From Stramonita haemastoma (Eukaryota > Mollusca > Gastropoda > Neogastropoda > Muricidae), in assembly GCA_030674155.1 (NCBI GenBank), contig CM060319.1, positions 3,083,568-3,147,567 on the forward strand: a stretch of 64,000 bases of DNA, read 5' to 3'. The notes under the pieces were generated by a model that saw nothing but the letters and a program-made list of their open reading frames with translations, did no database searches and was not told the origin of the DNA. Numbering within the stretch: the stretch's first letter is position 1; each line of letters begins with the position of its first letter. This document shows positions 37,643 through 48,392 of this stretch, in pieces. A program made the translations under genes and the position numbers.

Positions 37643-37966
37643 GTATGGTTCTGCCATCTAACGTCTTTATTTTTTTATATAGTTTAAACAGTACTGGATG
37701 TGACAGCACTGTGTTGATAAAGTTTTTTAAGGCTACTTCTGTTTGAGATGTGTGACATTAACTCTTTGTGTATCAAAAGGGAGTTGAAATTTTCTCTAAC
37801 AATAAAAATGGTTAAATTATGTAGCAAGATAGATGACAGCATGAAATCATGAAGTGCTGATATACTCTGCATTATATTGTGTTGTGTTTTTTTTGTTTTG
37901 AAATGGCTACATTATCCCCTACAGAGTTGTTTTGAGATAATGTATTCATGTTTGTATTGTTTCCAG

Positions 37967-38210
37967 GTCTTGATCTTTGCCAGAATTTCTTGACTGCAGG
38001 AGTTGTTCATCGCTGTATGGACTTCTTCATCACTGCAAAGACGTCTTCACTGCAAGGACTTCAGCTTCATCAGGACTTCTTCATCACTGCAAAGACGTCT
38101 TCACTGCAAGGACTTCACCTTCATCACCTCAAGGATACTCATCTTCATCGTTGCAAGGACACCTTCATTGCCAGCACTTCAGAAATCCTCTTTGGCTGGT
38201 TCCCTTCAAG
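37967..38210 (+). repeat. Delta module 5 with reverse transcriptase relic
   Basis: It opens after TTGTTTCCAG and ends CCCTTCAAG|GTATGG. The relic extends to about 38326 with TGYDTTLLIKCLDG, so the second catalytic Asp is lost. Confidence 0.8.
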
Positions 38211-38368
38211 GTATGGTTCTGTCACTTGTCCTCTTCACTCTATTTGTAAATACAAGTTCAGTTGTACTGGATACGACACCACACTGTTGATAAAGTGCCT
38301 TGATGGCACGACTTTTGGAGGTTAATTAAATTAATGCTGTGTTTATTCTCATGGTCAGAGGCTTCCTC

Positions 38369-38498
<130 letters not shown>

Positions 38499-38750
38499 AT
38501 TATTCTCAAACAGTTGAAAGAGTTTTGTATAAATAGAAATGTACTGGATAAAATGTGTAGCAAGAATGTAGACTGTATGAAGTCGGTGCATTAATGTTTA
38601 TACTGTACTATGGTCTGTGGTTTATTTCTTTGTCTTGTTTATAAGCTGCTCCAGTGTTCTCTTTTGAAATAATAATGTACTATTCTATCGGGTTTGAAGT
38701 TGGGGTGTTTTTTTTTCCGTATTTCATCATTGCAAAAACTTCTGACCCAT

Positions 38751-38784
<34 letters not shown>

Positions 38785-38791
38785 TACAAAC

Positions 38792-39100
38792 TGGGTATGG
38801 GATAGCTCAGTGGCCAGAGTACTCGCTTTCCCTGAGCTAAGGTTAAGCTGCATCAAGCTTGGTTACCAGGTGGATGGGTGACTGTTTGCATGCCTTGTTT
38901 TCAGTACAATCCCCCAGTTCCACCCAGCTGTTAATGGGCATCTGCCCTCTTTAGGGTCATGGAGGGTAAAATAGCTAGGGAGAGACGATGGGCACTGCCC
39001 TCAATATGCTGGCCCCTAGAGAAGCTGAAGTCTCTGACCCTATGACCACATATGTTATGGGACACTTTTACCTTTTTTTTTCTTTTTTTTTCTTTTTTTT
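38792..39100 (+). mobile_element. Composite tRNA-5S rRNA SINE, copy 3
   Basis: Same site as copies 1 and 2: ACAAAC on the left, ACAAACAG on the right (39101-39108). A poly-T run of about 30 lies just before the left flank. Confidence 0.8.
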
Positions 39101-39232
39101 ACAAACAGTTAAGTCTGTAGTGGACCTGATAGTACCATGTGAGAAAAGTTGTCTGATGATATTTCTGTAGGAGATTTTTCCTATCCTATTTGTATGATTG
39201 CCAGACTCTTCACCAGAATGTCTTGATTGCAG

Positions 39233-39414
39233 GGACTTCATCATCACCACAAGACTTCATCATCACCGCAAGGACTTTGTCTTCACAAGACTTCATTGTC
39301 ATAAGGACTTCCACATTACCATAAAGACTTTACATCACTGCAAGGACTTGAACATCACAAGGACACCTTCATTACCAGGATTTCAATAGTCAGGTTTTAC
39401 TGGATCTCTTCAAG
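39233..39414 (+). repeat. Epsilon module 5 (short)
   Basis: It opens after CTTGATTGCAG and ends CTCTTCAAG|GTATGG. Few, diverged units. The relic that follows is split by a SINE. Confidence 0.8.
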
Positions 39415-39496
39415 GTATGGTTCTGTCACCTATCCTCTTCATAGTATGAATGTTTTTAATTGTACAGGATCTGATATAGCCCTGTTAAGAAAGTAC

Positions 39497-39805
39497 CCTT
39501 TAGGGATGGGGTAGCTCAGTGGTCAGAGCGCTTGCTTTCCCCCAGCCAATGTTAAGCAGTGTCGAGCGTGGTTACCAATTGGATGAGTGACCATTTGCAT
39601 GCCTTGGCTTCAGTACAGTTCCCCCAGTTCAGCCAGCTGTAAATGGATACCTGCCCTCTTTAGGGTCATGGAAGGTAAAGCAGCAAGGGAGAGGAGATGG
39701 GCGCCGCCCTCAATATGCTGGCCCCTAGAGAAGTTGAGGTCTCTGACGCCTCGCTCCCCTACGACCACAAAGGTTATGGGACACCTTTACCTTTTACCTC
39801 TTCTT
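39497..39805 (+). mobile_element. Composite tRNA-5S rRNA SINE, copy 4, inside a reverse transcriptase relic
   Basis: Flanked by TTAAGAAAGTAC at 39485-39496 and 39806-39817, a 12-bp or longer target duplication. The head is GGGGTAGCTCAGTGGTCAGA. The 5S-like part (39548-39592) includes GTTAAGCAGTGTCGAGCG and GGATGAGTGACC, the best 5S match in the window. Confidence 0.9.
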
Positions 39806-40078
39806 TTAAGAAAGTACTTTATGACACAGCTCTTGAAGATTAGTGACAATTGCAATCTCTGTATTCTAAAGAAGTTGATTTTTTTTTTAAAGATAGAAAT
39901 TTACTAATAAAAATGTGTGGTGAATAGGTAGGCTGCATAAAGTCATGATATACTGTGCTATATTCTGTGAGTATTTGTTTCTTCTTTCTTTATGCTTTTT
40001 TCACCATTTTGTTTTGAATGCCTTGCTCATAACCCACTTCACTGTCTAATAGTGTATTCCTGATAATATTTTCTCCAG

Positions 40079-40296
40079 GTCTTCATCATCGTCATGACAT
40101 CATTATCACAGGGACCTCTTGGTTCTTCATCACCAGCAGGACTTCAAGATGGCTTCATCACAGCAAGAGCTTCTTCACTGCAGGGACTTTTTCATCTCTA
40201 CAAGGACTTCTGAATTTCCACAAGGACTTCTTCATCACTGGAAGGTCACCATCATTGCCCGTACTTCATGCAAGTCATTTACTGGTTCCCTGCAAG
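40079..40296 (+). repeat. Zeta module 5 (diverged)
   Basis: It opens after TTTTCTCCAG and ends CCCTGCAAG|GTACAG. Irregular units, with no 52-bp array. The following relic is short (about 40283-40330). Confidence 0.75.
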
Positions 40297-40344
40297 GTAC
40301 AGTTCTGTCACCTACCCTCATGATTTTTTTTATAGAAATAATTA

Positions 40345-40620
40345 TTATTGTACACATTTTTTACATATTTTGTCAAGAGCTTGAAGGTCATCAGTGGTGA
40401 GATTTTGCCTATGCAGCCATTCACTTATTTCTAAGGAGGCTGCATTCAGGCCTTGAGGCTGATGTATAAACACGCCATTGTGCATGCATTTAAAAAAACC
40501 TTTATCATTTGTTCCTACTGGCATACAGTTGCTCACTCTTCCAAAAGGTGGAACGGGCTTTGACATGTGTGCAAGATGTTATGCTTGCTTTCATACATAG
40601 GATTACAGTGTAAAAACAAA
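40345..40620 (-). mobile_element. SINE body, reverse, diverged
   Basis: The minus strand shows CATAACATCTTGCACACATG, then GTTCCACCTTTTGGAAGAG. A further reverse tail fragment (GAGGATAATGGAATAAGCA) is at about 40825-40870. Confidence 0.6.
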
Positions 40621-41018
40621 AATGACACTGAATACATTTGTTTTAAAAAAAAGTAGCACAATAGTGGATAGCATGCAAAAGAACTTGGCTGATATGTATC
40701 AATATATTGTGACAGAGGATAGAAAGAAAATGCGCATGATGGTACACATAGTTTTGCTAAGTAGAACATAGTTCAAATATTTCAGTTTTCCTTGATTTAA
40801 AACTATTTTATTTATTTATTTTATGAGGATAATGGAATAAGCATTCATGTGCACTATGTAAAGGGAGAGAATGGTGTGGAATCTAGATAAGAGGAAATTT
40901 TTATTTTTTATACAGAGGTAAAGTTTCTATTTGCATGAAGTTAGCTTTATGCTGCAGTGAAATGTATCAAACTTTAATAACATTAGCTCTCTGTGCAGCT
41001 GTCTTAATAAGTACACTC

Positions 41019-41250
41019 CCCCCCCCCCCCCCCCCCCCCCCCCCTGACACACACACACACTCTCCACACACACAACATCCAACACATACACATATGCAGA
41101 CACGCACATGCATACACACACACACGCACATGCATACACACGCACACACACGTGCATACATACACATGTGCATACACACATGCACGCACGCACACACACA
41201 TGCATGCATGCACTCACGTGTGCACACACACACACACACACATATTTATA
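41019..41250. repeat. Poly-C and (CA)n/(CACG) compound tract
   Basis: About 26 C followed by roughly 200 bp of CA with CATG and CACG interruptions. Confidence 0.95.
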
Positions 41251-41269
41251 ATTATATTGTATAATCCAT

Positions 41270-41661
41270 TTCCATTTCTTGACTAGAGCTCCAAGGTTAA
41301 CCATTGTTGAGATTTTTTGTGTATGCAGTGGTTTTATCCACAATGAAGATTGCTGCATTCTGACTTTAGGGATAGTATTTACAACATGACACCTGTGTGC
41401 ATGCATTTAAGAAAAAAAATGTGAAGAAGCCATTCCTACCAGCACAAAATGGACTACTTTTCTGAAAGCCAAAATATCCTGCATGCTTTACACATGGGGC
41501 CTTGATTTATAGTCTCATCTAAAGGATTTCTGTGGAAGAGGAGTCAGTACTGATGTTAACTCAAGGGTAAAATCTGCTGAAATGGGAATCTCCATGGTGA
41601 ATCAATCCCAGACCATCAGATCACAAGCGCACTGATCTAACCACTAGGCTGCTCCACCCCT
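41270..41661 (-). mobile_element. tRNA-derived SINE, reverse, near full-length
   Basis: Minus-strand head GGAGCAGCCTAGTGGTTAGA, B-box region GGTCTGGGATTGATTCACC, body GAGTTAACATCAGTACTGAC, distal part with GTGCACACAGGTGTCATGT-like sequence near 41390-41400. Confidence 0.75.
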
Positions 41662-41869
41662 CAATATTATGTATAATATACATTGTTACACGTAAACATC
41701 TCTTGCTGCATAAAAAGTGGGTGTTTTCTGCACAGATGTAGTGATACATGAATGCTGAATTGCACCATTTTCTGTGGTGATTTTTTCACAATTTTTAGCA
41801 TATTGTTTATTCTTTGCTTATGTTTTTTCTGTTGTAAAATAACATATTCATGACTTTTATTATCTTCAG

Positions 41870-42350
41870 GACTTGCCATCAGGACTTTAAAAAAGTTATT
41901 GCCGTCATCTTTGCCAAGCGTTAAATACCTGCATGGCTGCCATGACTTCATCATCATCACTGAGATGTCTTCAGCACAAGAGTTCATCATCATGAAGACT
42001 TTGTCACCAAGACTTCAACACCAACACTTTGTCACCAAGACTTCAACACCAAGACTTCATCAAAACAAAAACTTCCATCACCACCTAAACGTCTTCGACG
42101 CCTAGACTACCAAAACTTCAACACAAATACTTCCTCACCACAAAGATTCACCTTCACTAGGAATTTTTTAACGCAAGGATTTAATCATTGTTCAACAATG
42201 CCAAGACTTCATCATCTTTATGACTTAATCATCAGCAAAATATCTTCACAGGACTTCCATCATCACTAGAATAATCTTCATGGCCATGATAACTGGGCTT
42301 CATCATCATGAGATCTTCTTCAGCACCAGACTTTGTCTTCGCCAGGAAGA
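41870..42350 (+). repeat. Alpha module 6 (old, diverged)
   Basis: It opens after TTATCTTCAG. Degenerate CACCAAGACTTCAACAC units, then a trailer resembling the alpha trailer (ATCTTCACAGGACTTCCATC). Poly-C at 42356-42380 follows. Confidence 0.75.
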
Positions 42351-42379
42351 AAACTCCCCCCCCCCCCCCCCCCCCCCCC

Positions 42380-44195
42380 CAAAGAAACAGATAATTGAGT
42401 AATGTCGAGATGAAATTAGCTAGGAGGACCCTCCCCCAACCAAAACACTATTCTCCCCCTCCCCTGCCGTCCTTGAAAAACTAGGAATGTTGGAGCCCTC
42501 AGAGAAAAAACAAAAACAAAAAAAAAAAAACCTTAATGTTTGACTGTGTGTATGTGATGTACTTTATCTTTTTTTAGAATCATAGGGCCATTGAAAACAT
42601 AATCTGGTCTCAGTAGGGGATGAATTAGGAAAATCAGACAAGACGAGTTGCAGAATTAGTAATATGTTTATGAAATGCTTTAAAAAAAAAAAAAAATTGT
42701 ACATGGTTTATATTGTTATGCTTTTTAAATGAAATTCAGATCAGTTTGATGTTGCCAGGAATAGAAATGACTAGGGCTGATAAATTACAGTGTTGGTACC
42801 ACAGCTGTCAGTATTTTCCCCACTTTCAGCTGCTCTCAGCTGCGATCCATTCCATCCCAGTTGGTGCTAATCATACCAGAATCTGGCCGCACTTGGACAA
42901 GGTAAAAGAAAGGGGCTGATTTTAGCACTGGGTCCTGGACCATGACGGAGTTATGCTGGATTTGTGCGCTGTGGCACGCTATTGCCTATTTTACAGCAGT
43001 GCTAGGTAGTGTTGGAAAACCAATGCAATGGTCAGCCACCAAGGCCAGCACAGCAGAGGGATTAGTGTGTGTACACTGTTATTTTTCCTGTAGATAATGT
43101 GGTTGGTGATAGTAGGAAAAGTGTGTGTGTGTGTGCATAAAGTCTGTGTGGGTGTTTTGACATGCACAAGTCAGGAAGCACATGGGTCTGACTGGTTGGA
43201 GTCTTGTCTAAAATAGTTGACAGTCATTTTGATTTTCCTGTAAAACTGGGAAGAAAGGGAAAGGCTGGGAATTGAACCCTGACTCTTATGATTTACCTAT
43301 TAGGTGAACTACTAAACCATACTGCCACCTTCCGTATGAAAGTATTTAAGCCTCAAAGCCTGTTTTGCTGTCAGGGCTCAAACGTGGAGTCAAAACAATA
43401 AAAAGTCATAGAAATGCTAATTGCATTTGGTGGGAATAATGATTTGTGTGTAAAGGTAAAAAAAAAAGTCCACAAACCATTGTGTCCACATGCTATTGTG
43501 TTCACATGCATACATTCATACATGCATGCAAACTGACAGGCCCAGGCCCAACTACTAATCATAACCCTAACCTGATACTAACTGTTTACACTTAACCCTG
43601 ACCCTTACCCTGCATGTGAACACACTGGCAGATGGATGCAATTGTACCTGGACATGATAGAAAAATTCTGTAGAAAAAAGGCAACTTTGATAAGGAAACA
43701 AATACAATTGCAGACAGGGAAAGAAAAAAAAGGTGGCACTGCACTTGTAACAATGTGTTCTCCCTGGAGAGAACAGTCCAAATTTCACACAGAGAAATCT
43801 GCCATGACTTAACTTTGTATGAAATGAATTGAAATAAAAGTGGGGTTGTTTGTGGTTTTTCGTTGTGGGTTGGTTTTTTTTGGGGGGAGTTCTTTTATTT
43901 TGAGGATAATGAATAAGCAATCATGTGCTTATCTAAAACTTATTCCCCATGTGCTTGAGACTTTATCTGTTCCCACCAGCACAAAATGGCCTACTTTTTC
44001 AAAAGGTGGAACGGGTTTTAACATGTACGCTAGATGTTCTATGTCCACTCACACGTAGGACCTCGGTTAAGTCCCATCTTAAGGGTGTATGTTTTTTAGG
44101 AGAGGAGTGAGCTTTTTTGTTTAAAGAAGGACAGAGAATTTTTTTTTTAAGGATGTTCAGACACAAAAAATATATATATATATATATATAAATAT

Positions 44196-44242
<47 letters not shown>

Positions 44243-45673
44243 ATATAAATTAAACATGGGGAGACTGCCAGATGGATGACTATGTGTGTTTGCAATCAGC
44301 AGAGTCAGGGGTGGGGAAAGTTTAGGGAAAGGGGTGTTCAGGAAGACATAGGTTATGCATATTCAGGTCACTGACAATGTGGCAAACAAGAGGGGGGAGG
44401 GGGGGGGGGTATACATGGAATATAGTTTGTCCTGCAAGAAAATCTGTCCACTGGTGGATTGTCATGAAGCAGCACTCTTGGTTCAGTAGTAAAGCCAGCA
44501 CCACAGTTCTGTTACTGATGTACATGCATCTTCAAGGCAGAATGCTCCTGTCTTGTACTTAAGTGCAGCTGGATTTTTTGTTGTTTGGTTGTTTTTTTTC
44601 ATTTTGTTTTTATTGAGGTTTGGGGTATCACCTTGTGTTTTCTTAGTCTTTTTTTTTCTTTTCTTTTTTTATTAGTGTCTGTAGGTGACATGAGTTTTTT
44701 TTTATTTTTTAAATAAAATATAAAAAAAAGTTTTAGCTGTCAGAAAATGAAAATAAAAGTGGGGGAAGAAAGAGGAGGATGTAGGCCCTACAAAAGGAGA
44801 AAAGAAACTGTTGTTAGAGGCCCCACCCAAAAACAGAAGGGGAAAAAAAGACAATATGAGGGAAAATAGGAGGTTGTAGACCCCATTACCCCCCCCCCCC
44901 CTCCCCCATCCCAAATAAAACAGTATGTTTCACACTGTTTATGGCTGTGCATATGTCGTCAGTTAAAAAGTTTACAGTAAGGTTTAAAATCATAATTTAG
45001 ATAATGAAATCTGCTTAGATGTCTTTTGAAACTTTGCTGCAGATGGATGTTTGTAATTTGTGAAAGCAGCACCAAAGTTTTAGAACATGTTTGTAAGAGT
45101 TTATATTGTAGCCTTGCAATTACCATTACTTGTGTGTACAATGTTTTAAGTGGGAAAAGCAGTTACCTAAATAGCTAGAGTTGTTTTTATCATTTTGATC
45201 AGACTGAATTTCCATCTTTAATATCATAGTCCAGAAATGATGATTGTTGTGATCTGTAGATGCAAGATTGTGATCCTGAAGTAAGGGTTGATGCTGGCAG
45301 GAACAGAATGAGTTGTGTTGTGGGCAATCCATGCTGTGGCCTTAGGACTGATAATGAAAGCCATGGCAGATGGGACTGCAACACGAAGGTCAAAGCAGTA
45401 TGAATTTTTGGGCATGATTTTATGTATAGAATCGACAATTAGCTAACCAGTAGTTACTGTATCATTTTCAGTGTATGTGTGTGTGTGTTTCATTTATTCT
45501 ATTTTATTTATTTTATTTTATTCTTCAAATTGAGGATAATGGAATAAGCACACATGTGCTTTTTTTCATCCAGTCCCAAATGCAGTTTTTTAAATATTGT
45601 CATCTGTTCCCACCGGCACACAATGGCTTATTCTTACAAAAAGCGGAACAGGATTTAATGTGTGTGCAAGATG

Positions 45674-45715
<42 letters not shown>

Positions 45716-46330
45716 GCAAATCTGTGCTCTGGTGTTATAATTCTATGGATATGTAGCCATGACATAACTGAAGCGGCACTCATGGTTCTGTTGTAAAGCC
45801 AACACCGTAGTTGCATTCCTGATGTATGTGCCTCTTCAAGACAGAATACTCCTGTCTTAATGATAGAACTTCTACTTTGGGGGGGTTTGTTTTTGAACGA
45901 GTGTTTATGTTGCTGACATGAATATTGGATGTCAGAAAATGAAAATAGAAGGAAAAGTGGGGAAAAAGAGGATGGAGGACCCACAAAAGAGAAATGGGGA
46001 GAAGAAAAGGTGGTTGGAGGCCCCGCTCAAAAAAAGAAAGAAAACCAGATGGGAAAAAATAGGAGGATGGAGGCCCCACCAAAAGAAAAAGAAAAAGAAA
46101 TGTTTGACTCTGTACTATCTGTGAATATTTATGTCACCATTTATACATTTTACAGCGTGTTATAAAACCATATTTTGAATATTAAAAACTGTTTAACTGT
46201 CCATTGAATCTTTGTTGTTGACATGCTAGACTGGATGTTTGTAAATTTGTGGAGGCAGCACCAAAGTGTAGTACTTGTTTGTCTGATTTTGTAGTGCTTT
46301 TTTTTTTTTTTCATTTTGATCAAATTGACC
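42380..46330 (+). repeat. Diverged copy of the spacer, G/A minisatellite and block H
   Basis: Block C-like (42950-43140, GGCCAGCACAGCAGAGGGAT), a reverse SINE (43145-43335), block D-like (43480-43660), a reverse SINE tail and body (43890-44100), and two tandem copies of the SINE-end/G-A/block-H stretch (44400-45110 and 45715-46320). Single GGTGGTTGGAGGCCCC (46009-46024) and a damaged version near 44811. (TA)n at 44170-44252, (TG)n at 45676-45713. Confidence 0.75.
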
Positions 46331-47085
46331 ATTTTCCAATGTTTTCCTTGATGTAGTAAAAGAGCTGTGTGTGCAGGGGTACAAGTGATGATAACAGAAG
46401 TAACAGTTTATTCAGTGCCAGTCCAAATCTCTGAGGGCTTCACACTATTTTCCCTATAGTTTTTCCCTTTAGATATTTAGGAACTGTCGTAATAATATAA
46501 CTGCAAACACAGATCTTATAAATGAAAAGCGCCAAATTTAGCATGCCCCTTCCATTGACCTAGTCCAAGTGTGGTCAGGTCCTGCTATCATAGAGCAGCT
46601 GAAAGTGGGGGGAAGTGACAGCTGTGGAAGGAGCAGCAAACAAAACAAGTGTTTTTGCTGTGCATGTGATACAACACTTCAGCATGCAAGCGAATGTGGG
46701 CAAGAGTTTAAAGCTCAAACCAACATCCAAGAGTCCCAATAACTGAGATGTTATGCCTAAAAGCATCGTAAGTAAAATGATCTCTTATCACAACGCACAG
46801 ACATATATTAATATACAGTATCAGTGTTGATTCTAGGGTGCGCCCTTGCGGGATTCCCGCATTTTTTTTCAGCTTTGCCGCAAAATAATGTGACCAGTGC
46901 GCCCTGACGGACGCAAAAAAACTGTGGATAGCGCATATTTGAACAAACAGTGCGCCCGCGCAACTGCCGTTTGTATAGTTTCAAAATAGGGCTACATGCG
47001 TGGGTCATTATGTTGATACACCAGGGACAGCAGGATGCACTGATTAGCGCCCACAGTCATCAAAATCGTCACACAGCGGCTGGTC

Positions 47086-47164
47086 TGACGTCATTTTCTG
47101 ACTCATTTACGTCATTACGTCATTTTTCAAAGGACCCGTGAACTCCTGAAACAAGTGACGTCAT
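47086..47164. promoter_or_regulatory. Cluster of four CRE-like CGTCAT sites
   Basis: TGACGTCAT occurs at 47086 and 47156, and TACGTCAT at 47108 and 47116. In animals the palindrome TGACGTCA binds CREB/ATF bZIP factors. The cluster lies in the left part of the transposon-like element. Activity is inference. Confidence 0.4.
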
Positions 47165-47309
47165 TGTGACAGATATCGTTAGTGGAAGAAGCTGCATCCC
47201 GGCAGGGTTCAAAGCTGGCAGACCAAAGAGTTTTCAAGGCGGTTTTTCAGATCTGGCTTGACAAGTAGCCGGTGTTTGGCAACAATGATGGCATAGGGTA
47301 GACTATCGG

Positions 47310-47362
47310 CTGGAGATATCAAAAATGATTTTGACCCCCCCCCCCCCTCTCTCTCTCCTTCT

Positions 47363-47409
<47 letters not shown>

Positions 47410-47695
47410 CCTCCCTCCTGGGGAGGGGGAAGGGGCAAGACTTTGATATTGGCTTTCACCTCTCCTCATCTAGATCTCTCTAACTCTGAAAGTGGAAATA
47501 CAAAATTGACTTTGACCCCCCCCCCCCCCCCCCCCCCCTTCTCTCTCTCTCTCTTTGCTTTATGGGACTGGAGGAAAAGATAAGAATGGATATTGGCTTT
47601 AACCCCTTTTGTCATCTAGATCTAAATCTAGTTCACCCTCCAACTCTGATTGGAAATACAAAATGGACTTTTGACATCCATTCCTCCCTCCCCAA

Positions 47696-47770
<75 letters not shown>

Positions 47771-47946
47771 GGTAAAAGGGGAAGGAGGGGGGGGGGGGGT
47801 GTAAGACTGATTTTGGCTCTTGCCTCTTTTTTCATCTAGATCTAGCTCTCTCTCCAACTCAAAATGTGGAAATACAAATTTGACTTTGACTCTCTCTCTC
47901 CTTCCCTCCCTCTCCCCTCTCTCTTTCTCTAACCCCCCCCCCCCTC

Positions 47947-47997
<51 letters not shown>

Positions 47998-48090
47998 CTC
48001 TCTCTATCTCTCTCTCTTGTATACAAACAATGCATCTCCTCCTGTATCTATGTAGTATGTATCCCTCCACATCTGAATGTACCACAATCT

Positions 48091-48121
<31 letters not shown>

Positions 48122-48125
48122 TTCC
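47310..48125. repeat. Tandem unit with poly-C and (CT)n, about four copies
   Basis: A conserved part with TTGGCTTT, CATCTAGATCTA, CTCCAACTCT and GGAAATACAAAATTGACTTT recurs at about 47440-47515, 47592-47672 and 47810-47890. The first two are followed by poly-C or (CT)n, and the third by (CT)n. A first, truncated copy is at about 47310. All are inside the inverted-repeat element. Confidence 0.8.
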
Positions 48126-48392
48126 TGTGTAAGAAAATCATTTTACAGACCAGCTGCAATACATAGGGTGTATATTAAATCCTGTCTGCTGACATACCAT
48201 CCTGTTTGTTTTGTTTCTTGTTCTTGAAAAATAGCAGAAATCAGAGTACTAATGGTATTATGAGCAAATACTACTTACTATTTGTCCCCTTTTTTATGAA
48301 GAGAAAAGGGGGGGGGGGGGGGCAAATGCCCCCCATTTTTCATTTCAGGGGCCCTTGGGCCCCCTTTTTTGAAATCCTAGAATCAACACTGC

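Larger units (their letters stand above)
46822..48391. mobile_element. DNA transposon-like element with 16-bp perfect inverted ends (hAT-like, non-autonomous)
   Basis: The left end is CAGTGTTGATTCTAGG (46822-46837) and the right end is its exact reverse complement (48376-48391). CAGTAT directly flanks both outer ends, giving a target-site duplication of at least 6 bp. CAGTG ends fit the hAT superfamily, which usually leaves 8 bp, so the family call is tentative. No transposase frame is visible. Inside are GC-rich subterminal parts, four CRE-like sites, a repeated unit with poly-C and (CT)n, and a G-run near the right end. Confidence 0.75.

Noticed and set aside
39548..39592. 5S rRNA gene
   Set aside because: Only the internal promoter half matches; it is embedded in a SINE with target duplication.
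40927..41406. Cys/Val-rich frame of about 160 codons
   Set aside because: (CA)n/(TG)n microsatellite translation. The same applies to frames at 59714-60359 and 63575-63893.
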